From NCBI GenBank assembly GCA_964017185.1, contig OZ024870.1, forward strand, positions 32,263,621 through 32,327,620: a stretch of DNA of 64,000 nucleotides, given 5' to 3'. The translations under genes and the position numbers were made by a program. The notes under the pieces are model-generated. The model worked only from the letters and a program-made list of their open reading frames with translations. It was not told where the DNA came from and did not search any database. Numbering within the stretch: position 1 is the first letter of the stretch; every line of letters begins with the position of its first letter. This document shows positions 1 through 11,700 of this stretch, one piece after another. The DNA is from Rugalucina vietnamica. Taxonomy: Eukaryota > Mollusca > Bivalvia > Lucinida > Lucinidae.

Positions 1-1791
1 AGTCTATAATTGAATAACTCTAGTTTTATCGGCCGACGAATGTAGCAGGCACTCTAGAGAGATGCGTAATCATATAAAATCATGCCGTTCTTTTCACTGA
101 CTGTCTAATTCAAATTCCTTCCAATGCACTTATGACATCCAAGAAATCTATTACTACTCGACGACATGTTTTGAAACAACGGCATCAAACATTAAGCATT
201 AAATTTTGGCATCCTGTATAAATGCACTAACTGAGCCGAAATGCATGGCACTTCTGGGAGAAATCGATAAACACTAACTTGGCACATCTCGAAACCCTGA
301 AACACTTAAAATAACTAGCGGGTTTCTGAGAAAAATAAAAAAAGATAAAAAGAAAATACGGTGGTTTTAGAACATCGGGCATCGTATCGCAAGTGTTGCA
401 TCTGATGTTCGCCTGAATTTATGTAGAACAACGGTTCTCTCCGAGTGACAAGGCTACAATGAAGCTACAACAAATTTTGGAAGGTACATCCTCACCAAGT
501 ACCCGAAAAGTAAACAAGTAGACAATGACCAGGAACCGGCATCGGCGGAGCCAAATTACCACCCAAACACAACGTGTGAAATAGCCTTATATAACAAACG
601 AGTACTGACTCAAAAAGAAAATTTGGTCACCTTAGTGAGGAGCTCTTTCTTAAGTGGTGGTCATCCAGTTACAGGTACCCAAAACTGAATATGTACGAAA
701 AAAACAAACAAACTTAATACACCTAAAATTGCATAAGGTAGAAACATTACTGAAACAGACACCGAAAACAGATACATAGAGCACCACAGTACATCATGTC
801 TACTCTTAATTTTGAGAATGTGAAATTCCTCCAACTCAAAATACCAAAATAGCAATTTCTTATACAAAATGAGTAGCAATCTTGGCGGATAAAATGTCCA
901 ATTACATTTTAGGCTCGTTGGACAGAGACAAATTGTCCAATTCATCTCCATAATGGAACTGATTTAATACAAGCCGCCACAAGGCTTTGGATTGCTCAAG
1001 AAAATGACTGCGCCTATATTAGGACAGGCACTAAGGTACGTTTTGGATCAGCTAGACCTTCCCCTAATGTGGCACTGAGCCCCATCACAAAGAAATGCAT
1101 TATGGTATTTCTGGTTGGACACAGGTGGAAATGCGCGCAAGAAGTTTGAAATTAACTACAGTCTTTAGACGTCAGAGGCATTAAACTATTAAGGAAGTGT
1201 CGCTTACAGTAACAAGTTCTGCACGGTGACGAATAGATCTGCGAGCCGACATGCGCCTGTGTGCAAAAAAGAAGTCATTCAGTGCCTTCAAAGAAGACGA
1301 TCATTTGTATTTCCAGACCGATACAAATCATAAATGGCTATAATGAATTGCCTTTCACATGAATGAAAACTATTTGCCTGTCGGATATATGCTGCAGGAC
1401 ATTTTGTTGGCTATTCGATCAAGACAATTATTACCGCGGAAGTTGATATCCTAGATTAGATTCCTTGGTCAGATTTGCCGAATATACAAAATAGAAGAAG
1501 AACTCTAATACACAAGTTATCTTTGTTAACGAAAGTTTTTTTTTTTCCAACATTCACTGCTAAATTGTAAGCATCATGGGGAATGAGTATCATTGAGACA
1601 ACCCCTGTAACTGGTGAACATTCAGGTGTCGGAGTCGGGACAGTTTCCTGGGGCGAACGCCTACATGTAAATGAATATTGCTGACTATGATGTAACAGCT
1701 ACATGTAAGAGCACAATCTGCGGGATTTGGGCCAAGAATTCATGATGTCGTCGGGACAATGGAGATTAATGCATACTGTACGGACAAATAT
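1..1791. other. no recognisable gene
   Basis: AT-rich sequence with frequent stops on both strands. The longest frame, about 96 codons on the minus strand at 661-951, is hydrophobic and has no domain I recognise. I see no RNA gene, no long repeat and no terminal inverted repeat. Confidence 0.5.
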
Positions 1792-2035
1792 GAGCCACAT
1801 CCTGAGAAAACCGGATTTTGTTTATGCGAAAACAAAGGCGCAGATCAGCTTCGCAGTAAAGTAACTGCGAAGCTGATCTGATCAGCGCCTTTGTCTTCGC
1901 TACAGGATAGTACGATTTCTCTTCTTCTTAAACCCGAAATTTCAAGCTTCTAGCCACCTTCTGTGTTTGTACAGCTCGATTTGCGTCAGACCTGGTAGGA
2001 AACCCCGAAGACCGGTTTTTCTCGCTTCGCGGTTC
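1792..2035 (-). mobile_element. R1 palindromic MITE, copy 1
   Basis: This copy begins GAGCC and ends GGTTC, with ATAT on both sides (1788-1791 and 2036-2039), which is a likely 4-bp target duplication. The core is a long palindrome, GCGAAAACAAAGGCGCAGAT...GATCAGCGCCTTTGT, followed by the family's conserved tail (TTTCAAGCTTCTAGCC, then CTGTACAGnnCGGTTTG). The same arrangement recurs about a dozen times in the window in both orientations. It encodes no protein. It is a non-autonomous DNA element by structure; the transposase superfamily is not identifiable from the ends. Confidence 0.8.
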
Positions 2036-2409
2036 ATATGATAGACAGAAATTCAGCGTAATTGTAGCAAAATTGTATACATACAGTTCCTCCTTTGTCA
2101 TGCTTATATCCAGTCCTCTTTTGTTAAATATCCCAGTTAGAGACGTAGCCATGATAATTGTGTAGCAATTGTCTCTATTTAACAATGTATTGGTAACAGT
2201 TTAAAATTACGTGAGAACAACCAAAATGCCCTCGGGCTTTCACTTGTCACTCTCTTGTCAACGTATGACATTAACCAGTGTAACTTGCATATAGTGTGGC
2301 TATGCGTATTGAGTGCAATCTTGAAAAAAAAATAGCTACAGTACTATGATGTGCTAGAATATTTATTAATTTAATTATTTATTTATAACAAGAACTCCGC
2401 GGAGGTCGA

Positions 2410-3273
2410 TATCGCACCTGCATCGGGCAAAGTCAACAGACCGTGAAATATAGGTCAAGGGCACCGGGTCAAGGTGCATGCTTGAAGGGCATGTCAAGGA
2501 CAATTACTATGCAATGTTTCAGATTCGCAGCTATCTCTGATGTCGAGAAAACCAAACTTCGACGTAAAAATTTTTAAGGTCAGTGGACCGTGAAATATAG
2601 GTCAAGGGCACCAGGTTAAGGTACATGCTTGAATGGTATGTCAAGGACAATTACTATGCAATGTTTCAGACTTGCAGCTATCTCTGATGTCAAGAAAACC
2701 AAACTTCGACGTAAAAATTATCAAAGTCAGTGGACCGTGAAATATAGGTCAAGGGCACCAGGTTAAGGTGCATGCTTGAAGGGTATGTCAAGGACAATTA
2801 CTATGCAAGGTTTCAGACTTGCAGCTATCTCTGATGACGAGAAAACCAAACTTCAACGTAAAAATTATCAAAGTCAGTGGACCATGAAATATAGGTCAAG
2901 GGCACCGGGTTAAGATGCGTGCTTGAAGGGTATGTCAAAGACAATTACTATGCAAGGTTTCAGACTCGCACCTATCTCTGATGTTGAGAAAACCAAACTT
3001 CGACGTAAATGTTGACAAAACTTCGACGTAAAAATTTTCAAAGTCAGTGGACAGTGAAATATAGGTCAAAGCCATCGGGTTAAGGTGCGTGCTTAAAGAG
3101 TATGTCAGGGACAATTACTATGCAAGGTTTCAGACTTGCAGCTATCTCTGATGTCGAGAAAACCAAACTTCGACGTAAATGTTGACGGACAGACGGACGG
3201 ACGAACGAACGAACGAACGGACGGACAGAAATTTGGACTTCTATATCGCACCCTGCTATAAGCAGGTGCGATA
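2410..3273 (+). mobile_element. pearl-like element with 147-bp core repeats
   Basis: Five tandem monomers start at 2432, 2579, 2726, 2873 and 3043, marked by GTCAGTGGACCGTGAAATA. The first three steps are exactly 147 bp; the fourth is 170 bp because of a short internal duplication at 3010-3032. The last monomer runs into an ACGG/ACGA microsatellite (3184-3228). TATCGCACCTGC at 2410-2421 is inverted as GCAGGTGCGATA at 3262-3273, and 3244-3273 can itself fold into a hairpin. Core tandem repeat, tetranucleotide tract and terminal hairpin is the layout described for bivalve pearl/CvA-type elements, usually considered non-autonomous Helitron-related. The family name rests on architecture, not on a search. 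Confidence 0.7.
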
Positions 3274-3281
3274 AAAAGTAG

Positions 3282-3552
3282 GCGATGGTCAGGAAATGGC
3301 GCAATCCAGACAGAAATCCCCACTCCAAAAACCGAGGTGCAAAAAACTAAATTGACAATAAGTTACTTATATTAAGAAAACCGATGCACTAAGAAAACAT
3401 ACCGTAAGCCGAGTGAGCAGCTATTTCCCTATAGGCGGCCACTCAGTTACCCAAACTTAACGAAAATATGAAAACGTACATAAGGTTCAAACAGCACGAC
3501 TCCAAAACATAAAACAATTAGAACCGCAACAGAAGCTTCGTATTAAAACGAT
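3282..3552 (-). mobile_element. 3' UTR fragment of Penelope-like RT element
   Basis: The segment matches the downstream, non-coding end of the RT copies at 8302-9652, 16109-17328 and 58356-59898: GGCGATGGTCAGGAAATGGCGC, the CCCACTCC..AAACCGAGG stretch, AGTGAGCAGCTATTT and GGCGGCCACTCAGTTA occur in the same order. No RT codons remain. It abuts the pearl-like element directly. Confidence 0.65.
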
Positions 3553-4075
3553 CCGTTATAAAAATAATACCGTATTCGTTATAATCAGCGCAAAGTGCGC
3601 TAAGCTTTTCAATATATTTCAAAGTATACGTAACAAAATTTCGTTGCATATAGCGCACACCACTAATGAAACAACAAATGAACTTCTGAAATATCCTGAA
3701 AAAAATGACGATACCATTTAAACGTTCCGAACGTTTGTTCCGAACGTTGCAAAATAGTATATTGATCACCAAAGTTAAGCTAAAATGTTGTAAATAGGTA
3801 TTTATGTGTGAAAATTGTTCAAAGTACCAATATGCTAATCGAGCAGTGTGTTCATATGTACATGATTTTCGGAATCGACCGGGATGTGTGCTAATTAGAA
3901 CGAATACGGTATATATCATATCTATATCTGGGGCATTAACATCAACTTCTCGTAATACCGATAGATCAAACAAAATACCACGGCCTCTATAAGCTTCCGA
4001 AATGAATGCCGCTTTAATTGAATACTCGAAGAAACGATGCCTACCTAAACAAACGATATTGACCGTGTGTGACAA
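3518..4075 (-). CDS. hypothetical ORF, 185 codons, doubtful
   Basis: An uninterrupted 185-codon frame on the minus strand, unusually long for this AT-rich DNA. I recognise no domain. Composition is rich in Phe, Ile, Arg and Tyr, with hydrophobic patches but no clear signal peptide or zinc motif. Its 3' end overlaps the RT-element fragment that ends near 3552, so the last dozen codons at least are repeat-derived. Nothing nearby suggests a promoter or polyadenylation signal. It may be a chance frame or part of an unrecognised element. Confidence 0.15.
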   Translation of the reverse strand: MSHTVNIVCLGRHRFFEYSIKAAFISEAYRGRGILFDLSVLREVDVNAPDIDMIYTVFVLISTHPGRFRKSCTYEHTARLAYWYFEQFSHINTYLQHFSLTLVINILFCNVRNKRSERLNGIVIFFRIFQKFICCFISGVRYMQRNFVTYTLKYIEKLSALCADYNEYGIIFITDRFNTKLLLRF

Positions 4076-4774
4076 TGTTTGCGTTCAGAGACGGGTGTAC
4101 GTGTATAAAATCAAACGAAGATACATTATAACTTGGTTCAGTTTACTAATTTTCATACACAACACTACAAATGACATCATGTTCTCTACGTTACACCTGT
4201 TACTTTTCCTTCTATTTCCTTAGCAGTGGTTGGGTTATGTAACACATAGTCTGTAGCATGTATATTGGCTAATTAAGGACCTTCACATGTACCGGCATCT
4301 CTAACCTTGGTTAATTATTTACTAACTCTTAATAGAGCTTCCAAATGAGATAACTTGTTTTTCGTTTATCACAACAAAAGATACCACTATAGAATTTACT
4401 GTCCGCTATTCAGCGTCTTTTAGTTTGCACCTGCCTTAGTGCACGACTAAGGGCATCTCATACAAAACGTAGCAAAGTAAAACTCGTATAGCTATAAATC
4501 CAGCCTAAGGTAGACATATCCTCCAGCATCGAAGCTCAGAAGTCAACAGTTGCTCGATTTAGAAATGTCAGTGCTGAATTGGGCAAACTTTACAGATGTC
4601 TTGTGTGGTATTGCAAATATAAGTAATAATTCTATAATGGTATGTAAGTATACACTCAATTGGCATGCATTTACCAGGATATCAACACCAGAAATAATAT
4701 TTTCGTTAATCATTTTGATACATATTTGTACATGTGTGCACAGGTTTCAGTTGTTAAAGCCCTCTTCACACTGT

Positions 4775-5160
4775 CCCGGTTAACGTTTAGCTCGGTTAAC
4801 GTTTAGCTCGGTTAACGTTTAGCTCCACGGTTCAACCTGGTTTGATAACCGGGGTAAACCAGGATTAACCGTGTCAAACCGGGATAGAACCGTAGCGCTA
4901 TCGTAACGCTATCATGGACATCCGTGGCAAACCGGGACGAATCGGGGGTAACTACCGGCGAACCATACCGGTTGTAATAAAATGTTTCATGCAACCGGGG
5001 CGCACAGGGGCAAATCAGAACAGGTGCGAAAAACCGGGACAACACCGGATCAAACCGTGACACAGCTGGGCTCTACCGTAATAAATCGGGAGGATCCGGC
5101 GTAAACCGTAAGTAACCGGGACTACATCAGATTATTCCGACATAAACCGGGGCTCAGTTC
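4775..5160. repeat. CCGG/CCGT-rich degenerate minisatellite
   Basis: The block opens with three tandem copies of CGGTTAACGTTTAGCT (about 4778-4825) and then continues with loosely spaced AACCGGG, AAACCGT and CCGGT words, roughly every 15-25 bp, up to about 5160. It is clearly more GC- and CpG-rich than its surroundings. No convincing coding signal was seen on either strand. Confidence 0.6.
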
Positions 5161-5170
5161 GACCGTCATG

Positions 5171-5303
5171 ATTTAGAAAGTAGAGGGATTGTACTATCCG
5201 TGTAGCGAAAACAAAGGCGCTGATCAGCTATGCAGTTACTGCACAACTGATCTGCGCCTTTGTTTTCGCATATGCAGATTGTTGGTTTTCTTGTGCGGCG
5301 GCT
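5171..5303 (+). mobile_element. R1 MITE, copy 2, left part lost
   Basis: Starts inside the family at the GATTGTACTATCCG block and contains the central palindrome (GCGCTGATCAGC...CTGATCTGCGC) and the right terminal segment ending GCGGCGGCT. The left terminus is missing. Confidence 0.75.
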
Positions 5304-5733
5304 GATATGCAATTTCAACTTCAAAACTTCATCAATATTACATAATTGTAAACATTTCGTAATTCCGAAATAGGAATTTAATTTCATTCCTATTCCATTT
5401 GTTTGATTAACAAGTTTTCATCCAGTCTGCTGATAATTGCATTGAGTGCTGTTCTGGCTCGATCTTAATTTCTCTTCGAGTGTTATATTGTCTAGCTTTT
5501 GATTTGTAATCGCATTTTATTGGAACTTTTGCACCAGGAATGGCATGCAATTGATTGTGCAAATAATATTTCTGTCCGATGATAAATGCTTCCAATTAAC
5601 GGTGTAATCCATGAAGCTCTAGAGTGTCAGCATATAATCGCTCATCCAAATCACCCAAGTTATCAGGGGACCAGTTGTCCAACGCATCAGCAGTGTATGG
5701 ACGAATTTAGGACATAAGTTCGTTAAATACATG

Positions 5734-6010
5734 CCATCAGGAAAACATGTCCGTGAAATAAATACCCCCTTAAAACCCATTTTATATTGCAAAACTGGGG
5801 TTTGAAGGGGTATACCTATTTTCCTTATTTTTGCATCAACATAGATTGTGGGTACACGTTTGAACCGTCTCGGCGAGGCAGTTCCAACGAGTACCAACAA
5901 TCTATGTTTTTAAGCAAAAGTAAGAAAATATCAAAAATTTTCAGCTGAAAATTTTCAATTTTTAAAGCTCAAAAAATCTCTGTTTATTGCATGGGCAAGT
6001 TTTCGTAATG
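5734..6010 (+). mobile_element. R2 hairpin MITE, copy a
   Basis: Terminal inverted repeats CATCAGGAAAACATGTCC (left) and GGGCAAGTTTTCGTAATG (right) enclose a C-rich ACCCCCTTAAAACCC stretch and a long hairpin, GAACCGTCTCGGCGAGGCAG with flanking arms (ACATAGATTGTGGGTAC). Copies with the same ends lie at 17836, 39886, 55777 and 63136. No coding capacity. Confidence 0.75.
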
Positions 6011-6333
6011 CAACGAAACCATTTGATTTCAATGCATACACATATATATGCTAAAAGATTCTTTTCAGTAAAAATAACAACGTAATTGTAATAATTGACA
6101 TTAGCATCAGTTATGTGACATTATATCTGATTGACAGAAGAAAAAAAAAACAACACAGTAAAAGTTCATGTACAGCTTGTTGACATACTATTGGTCTTGA
6201 TATTTTAAGATTACGCAAACACTTTTGTTATTTTTCGCCGAATCTCTACGCCAAGCTTCGCTGTCTCACCTGTCAATGTTTTGGCCAGTTTTCATTTCAA
6301 TGAACCCTTTTTAACATACATGTAGATGTTTAA

Positions 6334-6553
6334 CTCATTTAAGCCTGGAGTCCCTTTTATATGACATAGGCAAATAGCATAGCCCCAGATGTGACGCCGC
6401 AGAACGCGGCGTCCCATCCGGGGCTATTCTGTTTGCTTGGAGCAATTTCATAGAAAAATAAGATAAAAATTAAAAATCACTCCTAACACCCCTAAAATGA
6501 AAGTGGACTCACCCAATTGATAATGATGGGAAAATCCATTCGTCAAATATGGG
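6334..6553 (+). mobile_element. R3 MITE, TTAA-flanked, copy a
   Basis: A 220-bp element lying between TTAA at 6330-6333 and TTAA at 6554-6557. One terminus begins CTCATTTAAGCC and the other, read inward, CCCATATTTGACG. It holds a strong hairpin around GACGCCGCAGAACGCGGCGTC. A 221-bp copy sits at 17420-17640 in the opposite orientation, also flanked by TTAA. A TTAA target and CCC-type termini are typical of piggyBac-mobilised MITEs; that link is an inference. Confidence 0.7.
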
Positions 6554-6614
6554 TTAACCGCATGTCGAAAGACTGTAAGCGATGTGTTTCGGTTTAAGAC
6601 AAATTGTATAATTT

Positions 6615-6848
6615 GAGTCGCCTCGTGGGAAAACCAACAATGTGGTTTCTGAACAGGTCCGACACAAACCAACCTGTACAAGCACAGAAAAGAGCTAGAA
6701 GCTTGAAATTTCGGATTTACGTAGAAGAGGAATTGTACTATCCGAGTAGCGAAAACAAAGGCGCTGATCAGCTTCGTGGTTACCGCGAAGCTGATCTGCG
6801 TCTTTGTTTTCGCCTATGCAGATTGTTAGTTTTCCCACGAGGCGGCTC
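6615..6848 (+). mobile_element. R1 MITE, copy 3, complete
   Basis: The best-preserved forward copy. Its terminal inverted repeats are GAGTCGCCTCGTGGGAAAAC and GTTTTCCCACGAGGCGGCTC, with AATTT directly on both sides. The centre carries GCGCTGATCAGCTTCG facing CGAAGCTGATCTGCG. The short reading frame across it is an artefact of the repeat. Confidence 0.85.
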
Positions 6849-7173
6849 AATTTATGTATATCATGTACGAGTATACTTACGATTTACAGCGTTTTCCTGT
6901 TACAAATGTCACCTCTGGAACAGCCAACAAACTTTCAGTGGTTCCATAAGAGTTCATATCATACTGTTATGCAACTAAGTATAGTTTAATATGTTCAGTC
7001 TATCTGCGCAATTCGAATTAAAACAACAAACAATACTTTCTTCATCAGTAATTTCTTTAATATACTTTAATATTTGGATATTGATATTAAACTTAAATCC
7101 GTTGTTGGTCAATAAGTTTTCAGGTATTCCATAGATACTAAAATGAACTCTCAGTCACACATCGTTATAATAT

Positions 7174-7408
7174 GAGCCTCGTCGTGAGAAACCCGGATTT
7201 TTGCCTAAGTGAAAACAAAGGCGCATATCAGCTTCGCAGTAACTGCGAAGCTGATCAGCGCCTTTGTTTTCGCTACACGGATAGTACAATTCTTCTACTT
7301 TCTAAATTGAAAATTTCCAGTCTCTAGTCATCTTCTGTGCCTGTACAGCTCGGTTTGTGTCAGATCTGGTTGGAAACCCCGAAGACCGGTTTTCTCGTGT
7401 CGCGGCTC
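7174..7408 (-). mobile_element. R1 MITE, copy 4
   Basis: Begins GAGCCTCGTCGTGAG and ends GTGTCGCGGCTC. The central palindrome GCTTCGCAGTAACTGCGAAGC is perfect. Orientation is opposite to copy 3. No convincing target duplication (AATAT against AATTA). Confidence 0.8.
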
Positions 7409-8301
7409 AATTATTGTTAAGCGTACTGAGATACAGTGTTAACTATCACCTTCTAGATAAAACATTGTCCAGAAAAAGGCATCCCGTTCTAAGTTGCCCA
7501 CATGTACCATTATCCCTACATTCTCATCTTACGAACTCTCAGCCATGTCGAGACGATGTCAACTGATTTATTTTGTCATATAAAGTTTCAGAAATGCCAT
7601 GCGTGAATCTTTAAAGCAGTTGAATAACACACTTGCAAAATTAAAGGAATTCCTAAATGTAAATTCTATTTCATAGCACAACGCGCTACGAATACTAGCA
7701 TCTGTAAAACTGGAATCCAAACAGTATAACAAGACAAGGCGAACTAACCACCACACACATTACGTATTAATCATGATGTAATATCCAAAGTCTGCTCTTG
7801 ATTCTTGGATAAATATCCAGCTATCACATTTGGTGCTCACTATTGAGTTTATGACAGCCGCTTTTCCTATTAGGCTGTTTCTGACGCTTCCCAGCTTGTC
7901 AGATCGATTTATTAGGTCTGAGCAGAACAATCATATGTTTTATTGAAATTACTCATCTTACCATATGAAGGAGTGAGTCGGTGCATGGCTACAGAATTTG
8001 CCTTTCTTCACTATTGTTGTCAGATTTTTCTTTATTGTAAACTTCTACGTCACTTAGTCTGCATGCAAACCTTCATAAATCAAGTGTTAATCATGGACAA
8101 TGTCTTTAGGACGAGTCTAAAAATATCAAACAGATGCGCGCCTAACTACGTCATGTTTTAAATTATTCATCCTAGGAGCACGTTTTTAATTTGACCATGT
8201 TGCTCCCTTTACATCCAATGTAAGCCAGATCTGTATAATGACAAGTCAAATTTTATTCCAAGATTCTGATAACACTAAATTTGAGCCGCGACGCAAGAGG
8301 G

Positions 8302-9652
8302 TACAGGTACAAGTAGGCGGCAATGATCAGGAAATGGCGCAATCAGAAAGAAATTCCCACCCCATAAACCGAGGGGTGGGAAAAAAAACTAAAAAGACAC
8401 TTAGGTACTTATACAAGGAAACAGCACAAAAATTCGACTCCAAAACACAAAACAGTAAGAACCACAGCAGAAGTATCGCCTTGGAACGATCAGTAATATA
8501 ATATTACTGGGGGGGATTAAACCGGTTTTACAGGGCCCTAACCTCACCCTCATCTTCTGCAGAAATTCACATTTAGTTAGTTGTTCGGTCCTCGTGGTGA
8601 ATCTCATCATCAAGGACAAACGAATAAATCATGATAATCACCTTGATAAATCAAAAACGATTCAGTAAGCTGCCCGACGATGGAGATCCCTGGGCGCCGA
8701 ATAACTTACTGAAGCCCAGAGCAAAAGAAAAACACCAGTTGAACCTCGGTGGGCCAAGCAGCAGACAAGAAACTCCAGCCCCAACCAACTAACATGAATA
8801 GCTTTATGTCGGGGCCATCATAGAGTCTGACACCCGACTCATCGGTACATGCAATTAAAGAAGGCAGCAAAGTTATCAACCATGATTGGGTTAAAAACTA
8901 AGCATGCAGACTGTCGCATAACATTCAAGTTATATCCTATTCGTCTGTAACGTGTTATGATTTTTTTGAATTGAAAAGAAAAATCATTCCTTCCTTTAAG
9001 TTTCTGAAATTTGTAAACCAAGTCACCATTAAATTCTGGTTCCGAAAGGCCCTCACGTAAAAGCGTCTTTAGACCAACATTAAATTTGGAAATCAACTCA
9101 TAGTGTCTGCGATAAAATTTAGAAAATGCTTTTCGAAGTTTATGATACCGATAGCCCTGCTGGAGAAGTATGGCTGTTAAACATTTATTTCGCGCGTTGA
9201 AGTCCGCTACATGATTGACCTAATAAGTTGGGAAATGTATACACCATACGAAGCACGGCTAGGAACGTCACCATCCAAAAACGTAAAATTTACTATATCA
9301 AAATCAAAGTCATCGCTTTTATCATAAATCTTAGAAGAAACATATCCTTTTGCAACAGAAAGATGTAAATCCAAAAAGGGGGCTTCGGTATCTGTGGTGT
9401 TGGCTTTATTCAACTATAGTTCAGGTGGTTAAATTTGATTGACCATGCCTTCAAAATAAGGATTGTCAATATTCAAAAGGTCATCGAGGAACCTAGAAGT
9501 CGAATAAAGGCCTCGATAACATCAGCTTGATTGTCATGGTTAAGAGAATGCATGAAATCTCTTTCGTTGCAGTATAAAAATAAATCTTCAACGAGGGGGT
9601 TGCAATTTGTCCCCATCGGAATTCCAAAAATTTGTCTGTATAACTTGGTTCC
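8302..9652 (-). pseudogene. Penelope-like reverse transcriptase remnant, copy a
   Basis: Read on the minus strand this is the 3' part of a reverse transcriptase plus its 3' UTR. Near 9600-9650 lies the conserved YRQIFGIPMGTNC block. A one-base shift later puts the catalytic FLDD (about 9480-9491) in another frame. At 9207-9413 follow APFLDLHLSV and SYGVYISQLIR, and at 8839-9096 the C-terminal SEPEFNGDLVYKF and RYRRIGYNLNVMRQ blocks. The IPMG motif, FLD-x-H and the QLIR region resemble Penelope-like RTs more than LINE RTs. Stops and frameshifts make it non-functional. The 5' part is cut off by an R1 MITE. No GIY-YIG endonuclease was seen. Confidence 0.7.
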
Positions 9653-9866
9653 GGTCTTCGGAATTTCCCAGGTCTGACACAAACCGGCCTGTGCAGTCAC
9701 AGAAGATGGCTATAGATGCTGGAAATTTTGGATTTAGACAGAAGAGGAATTGTACTCTCCATGTAGCGAAAACAAAGGCGCTGATCAGCTTCGCGGTTAC
9801 CACGAAGCTGATCTGCGCCTTGATTGTCGCATATACAGATTGTTTTTGTTTCCCATGAGGTGGCTC
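9653..9866 (+). mobile_element. R1 MITE, copy 5, inside RT remnant
   Basis: Starts at CCGGTCTTCGG, the end variant seen inverted in copies 1 and 4, then ACACAAACCGGCCTGTGCAGTCACAG, the palindromic core and a right end GAGGTGGCTC. It interrupts the RT coding region just upstream of the IPMG block, so it inserted after the RT copy. Confidence 0.7.
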
Positions 9867-10254
9867 GTTTTATTTCAAGTTTCTGATAACCCTAAATTTC
9901 ATGTCGCACGAAGACGACCAGCAGCGCCAATTTCGCGTACATTCATCCTCGGACGGTCTCCTTGTATACATACAACTCCAAAACAGATGACCGATTAAGA
10001 CTAATTTCGACAGGACCAGTGACATCCAGTGCATTCAAGTCGTATAATTACGTAATTACGTAATGGTAGTATTGATGTAGGAGCTGTAACTCAGTATAGT
10101 CCCAAAAGTGCGATATGTCATTGGAATGTCGGAAACGTTTAAATTAATTCGAATGTATCAAAATGACGGGCGTCATAGAAAGTCGGATGGCATAGGCAAG
10201 TGAAACTTACAATGATCATTGTTATTCTCGGTTAAGTTCCGTATCCTCTTCTTT

Positions 10255-10340
10255 CTTTCTTTCGTTTTTCTTTCTTTCTTTCTTTTTCTTTCTTTCTTTC
10301 TTTCTTTCGTTTTCTTTCTTTCTTTCTTTCTTTCTCTCTC
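10255..10340. repeat. (CTTT)n microsatellite
   Basis: An interrupted CTTT/TTTC repeat. Charged or hydrophobic low-complexity frames across it are meaningless. Confidence 0.95.
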
Positions 10341-10487
10341 GCACACACAAGAACGCAACATGTTCTTCACTAATAGCTCAGTCGTGCATGTGCACACAAG
10401 AGGAATGATGCACTTGAACTCTCAATTAATATTTAAATGCTTGCATGAAAAATAACTTTAAACTTTAAAATGAAAGTTCTGATAAAA

Positions 10488-10490
<3 letters not shown>

Positions 10491-10552
<62 letters not shown>
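10491..10552. repeat. (AG)n microsatellite
   Basis: About 31 uninterrupted AG dinucleotides. Confidence 0.97.
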
Positions 10553-10553
<1 letters not shown>

Positions 10554-10679
10554 ACTACTGTTATTGATATGTAAGTAGAGGAGGCTTTTGAATTTGAATC
10601 TCTTAAAACTGGAATAAACGATAAAGATAAAGAGAGAAACAGTGATAAGAAAACTAATGTAATCAGAACCACCAAAGTC

Positions 10680-10800
10680 CCACTTTTTAATCCAGCCGGT
10701 AAAGAGAACGAACGGCAAACCGAGTGACCAACACTTTTTCTAATGGCAGTCACTCAGTTTCCTTAACTTTACTCAAAATACACGAAGACACAAAAAGGTG
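10680..10800 (-). mobile_element. diverged Penelope-like 3' UTR fragment
   Basis: Shares CGAGTGACCA and GCAGTCACTCAGTTTCC with the 3' UTR block of the RT copies (GCGAGTGAGCAG... GGCCACTCAGTTA). Only short matches remain. Confidence 0.35.
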
Positions 10801-11093
10801 TACAAAAGCAGTACCAACAGTACCTATGACTATTTTTATCACCTTCTATGTGTAGACCTACACTAGTAGGTATTAAGATCAACAGGTTTCTCTGAAAGAT
10901 ATGGAAGAAAACAATGAAGGGATACCATGTTCAAAATAACAGACCAGTCCTGAGTGCCAGCCTTCAGCTCGGGAACGCTAACGCCACCGATCAAAGAATG
11001 TCAAAAAAGATTAGGTACGAAATTGATTAAAGAATAATGGTGACTGAATCACAGAATGAAACAAACAGATGTATCCATTATGCTTTCATATTT

Positions 11094-11331
11094 GAGCTGC
11101 CGCATGGGAAAACTAATAATCTGCATATGCGAAAACAAAGCCGCAGATCAGCTTCGCAGTACATGTAACTGCGCAGCTGATCAGCGCTTTTGTTTTCGCT
11201 ACACGGATAGTAGAATTCTTCTACTTTCTAAATCCAAAATTTCCAGCCTCTAACCACCTGTGACTGTACAGCCCGGATTTTGTCAGACCTGGTCGGAACA
11301 CCAAATTGTTGGCTTTCTCATGCACAAGCTC
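11094..11331 (-). mobile_element. R1 MITE, copy 6
   Basis: Begins GAGCTGCCGCATGGGAAAAC and ends TTTCTCATGCACAAGCTC, with ATTT on both sides. The central palindrome has gained ACATGTAACTGCG at its tip. Reverse orientation. Confidence 0.8.
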
Positions 11332-11614
11332 ATTTATTGATGAGACAATTCCAAGTATACGTACTTATCAGAATAACGCAAGTATGAGTTTGCTGAAATG
11401 AAGATTATTTCCATTAGGTTTAATATGTAATGTCCCGGAAGTGCTGAAGTAATCTATCGGCGTTACGAATAATAGCCCGTGGTGAATAAAATGGGCATAA
11501 TGGTCAAAGGGGTGTCATACTTACCAAACTGATGGAAACCAACCTTTTCGAATCTTACCTACATGTTTGTGTAGTCACAAAAAGTCCAAACAGAATTTCA
11601 AAAGCAGGCCTGGA

Positions 11615-11621
<7 letters not shown>

Positions 11622-11673
<52 letters not shown>

Positions 11674-11700
11674 AAGAGAAAGAGATAGAAAGAGAGAGAG
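11622..11700. repeat. (GA)n / GACA microsatellite
   Basis: A GA dinucleotide run followed by GACAGACA and interrupted GAAA/GAGA. Confidence 0.95.

Noticed and set aside
2401..3240. Possible CRISPR array (regular repeats)
   Set aside because: Monomers are 147 bp long with no short-repeat/unique-spacer pattern, no cas genes, and the setting is eukaryotic.
6604..6989. 124-codon frame over an R1 MITE
   Set aside because: The coding-like text (GADQLRGYREADLRLCFRLCR) recurs in every R1 copy in either orientation and follows from the palindrome, not from selection on protein.
8302..9652. Functional reverse transcriptase gene
   Set aside because: The conserved blocks lie in different frames, stops are frequent, and the 5' part is missing behind an inserted MITE.
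10173..10753. Lys/Glu/Arg-rich and Ser/Leu-rich frames across the CTTT and AG tracts
   Set aside because: Pure translations of microsatellites; no unique protein sequence on either side.
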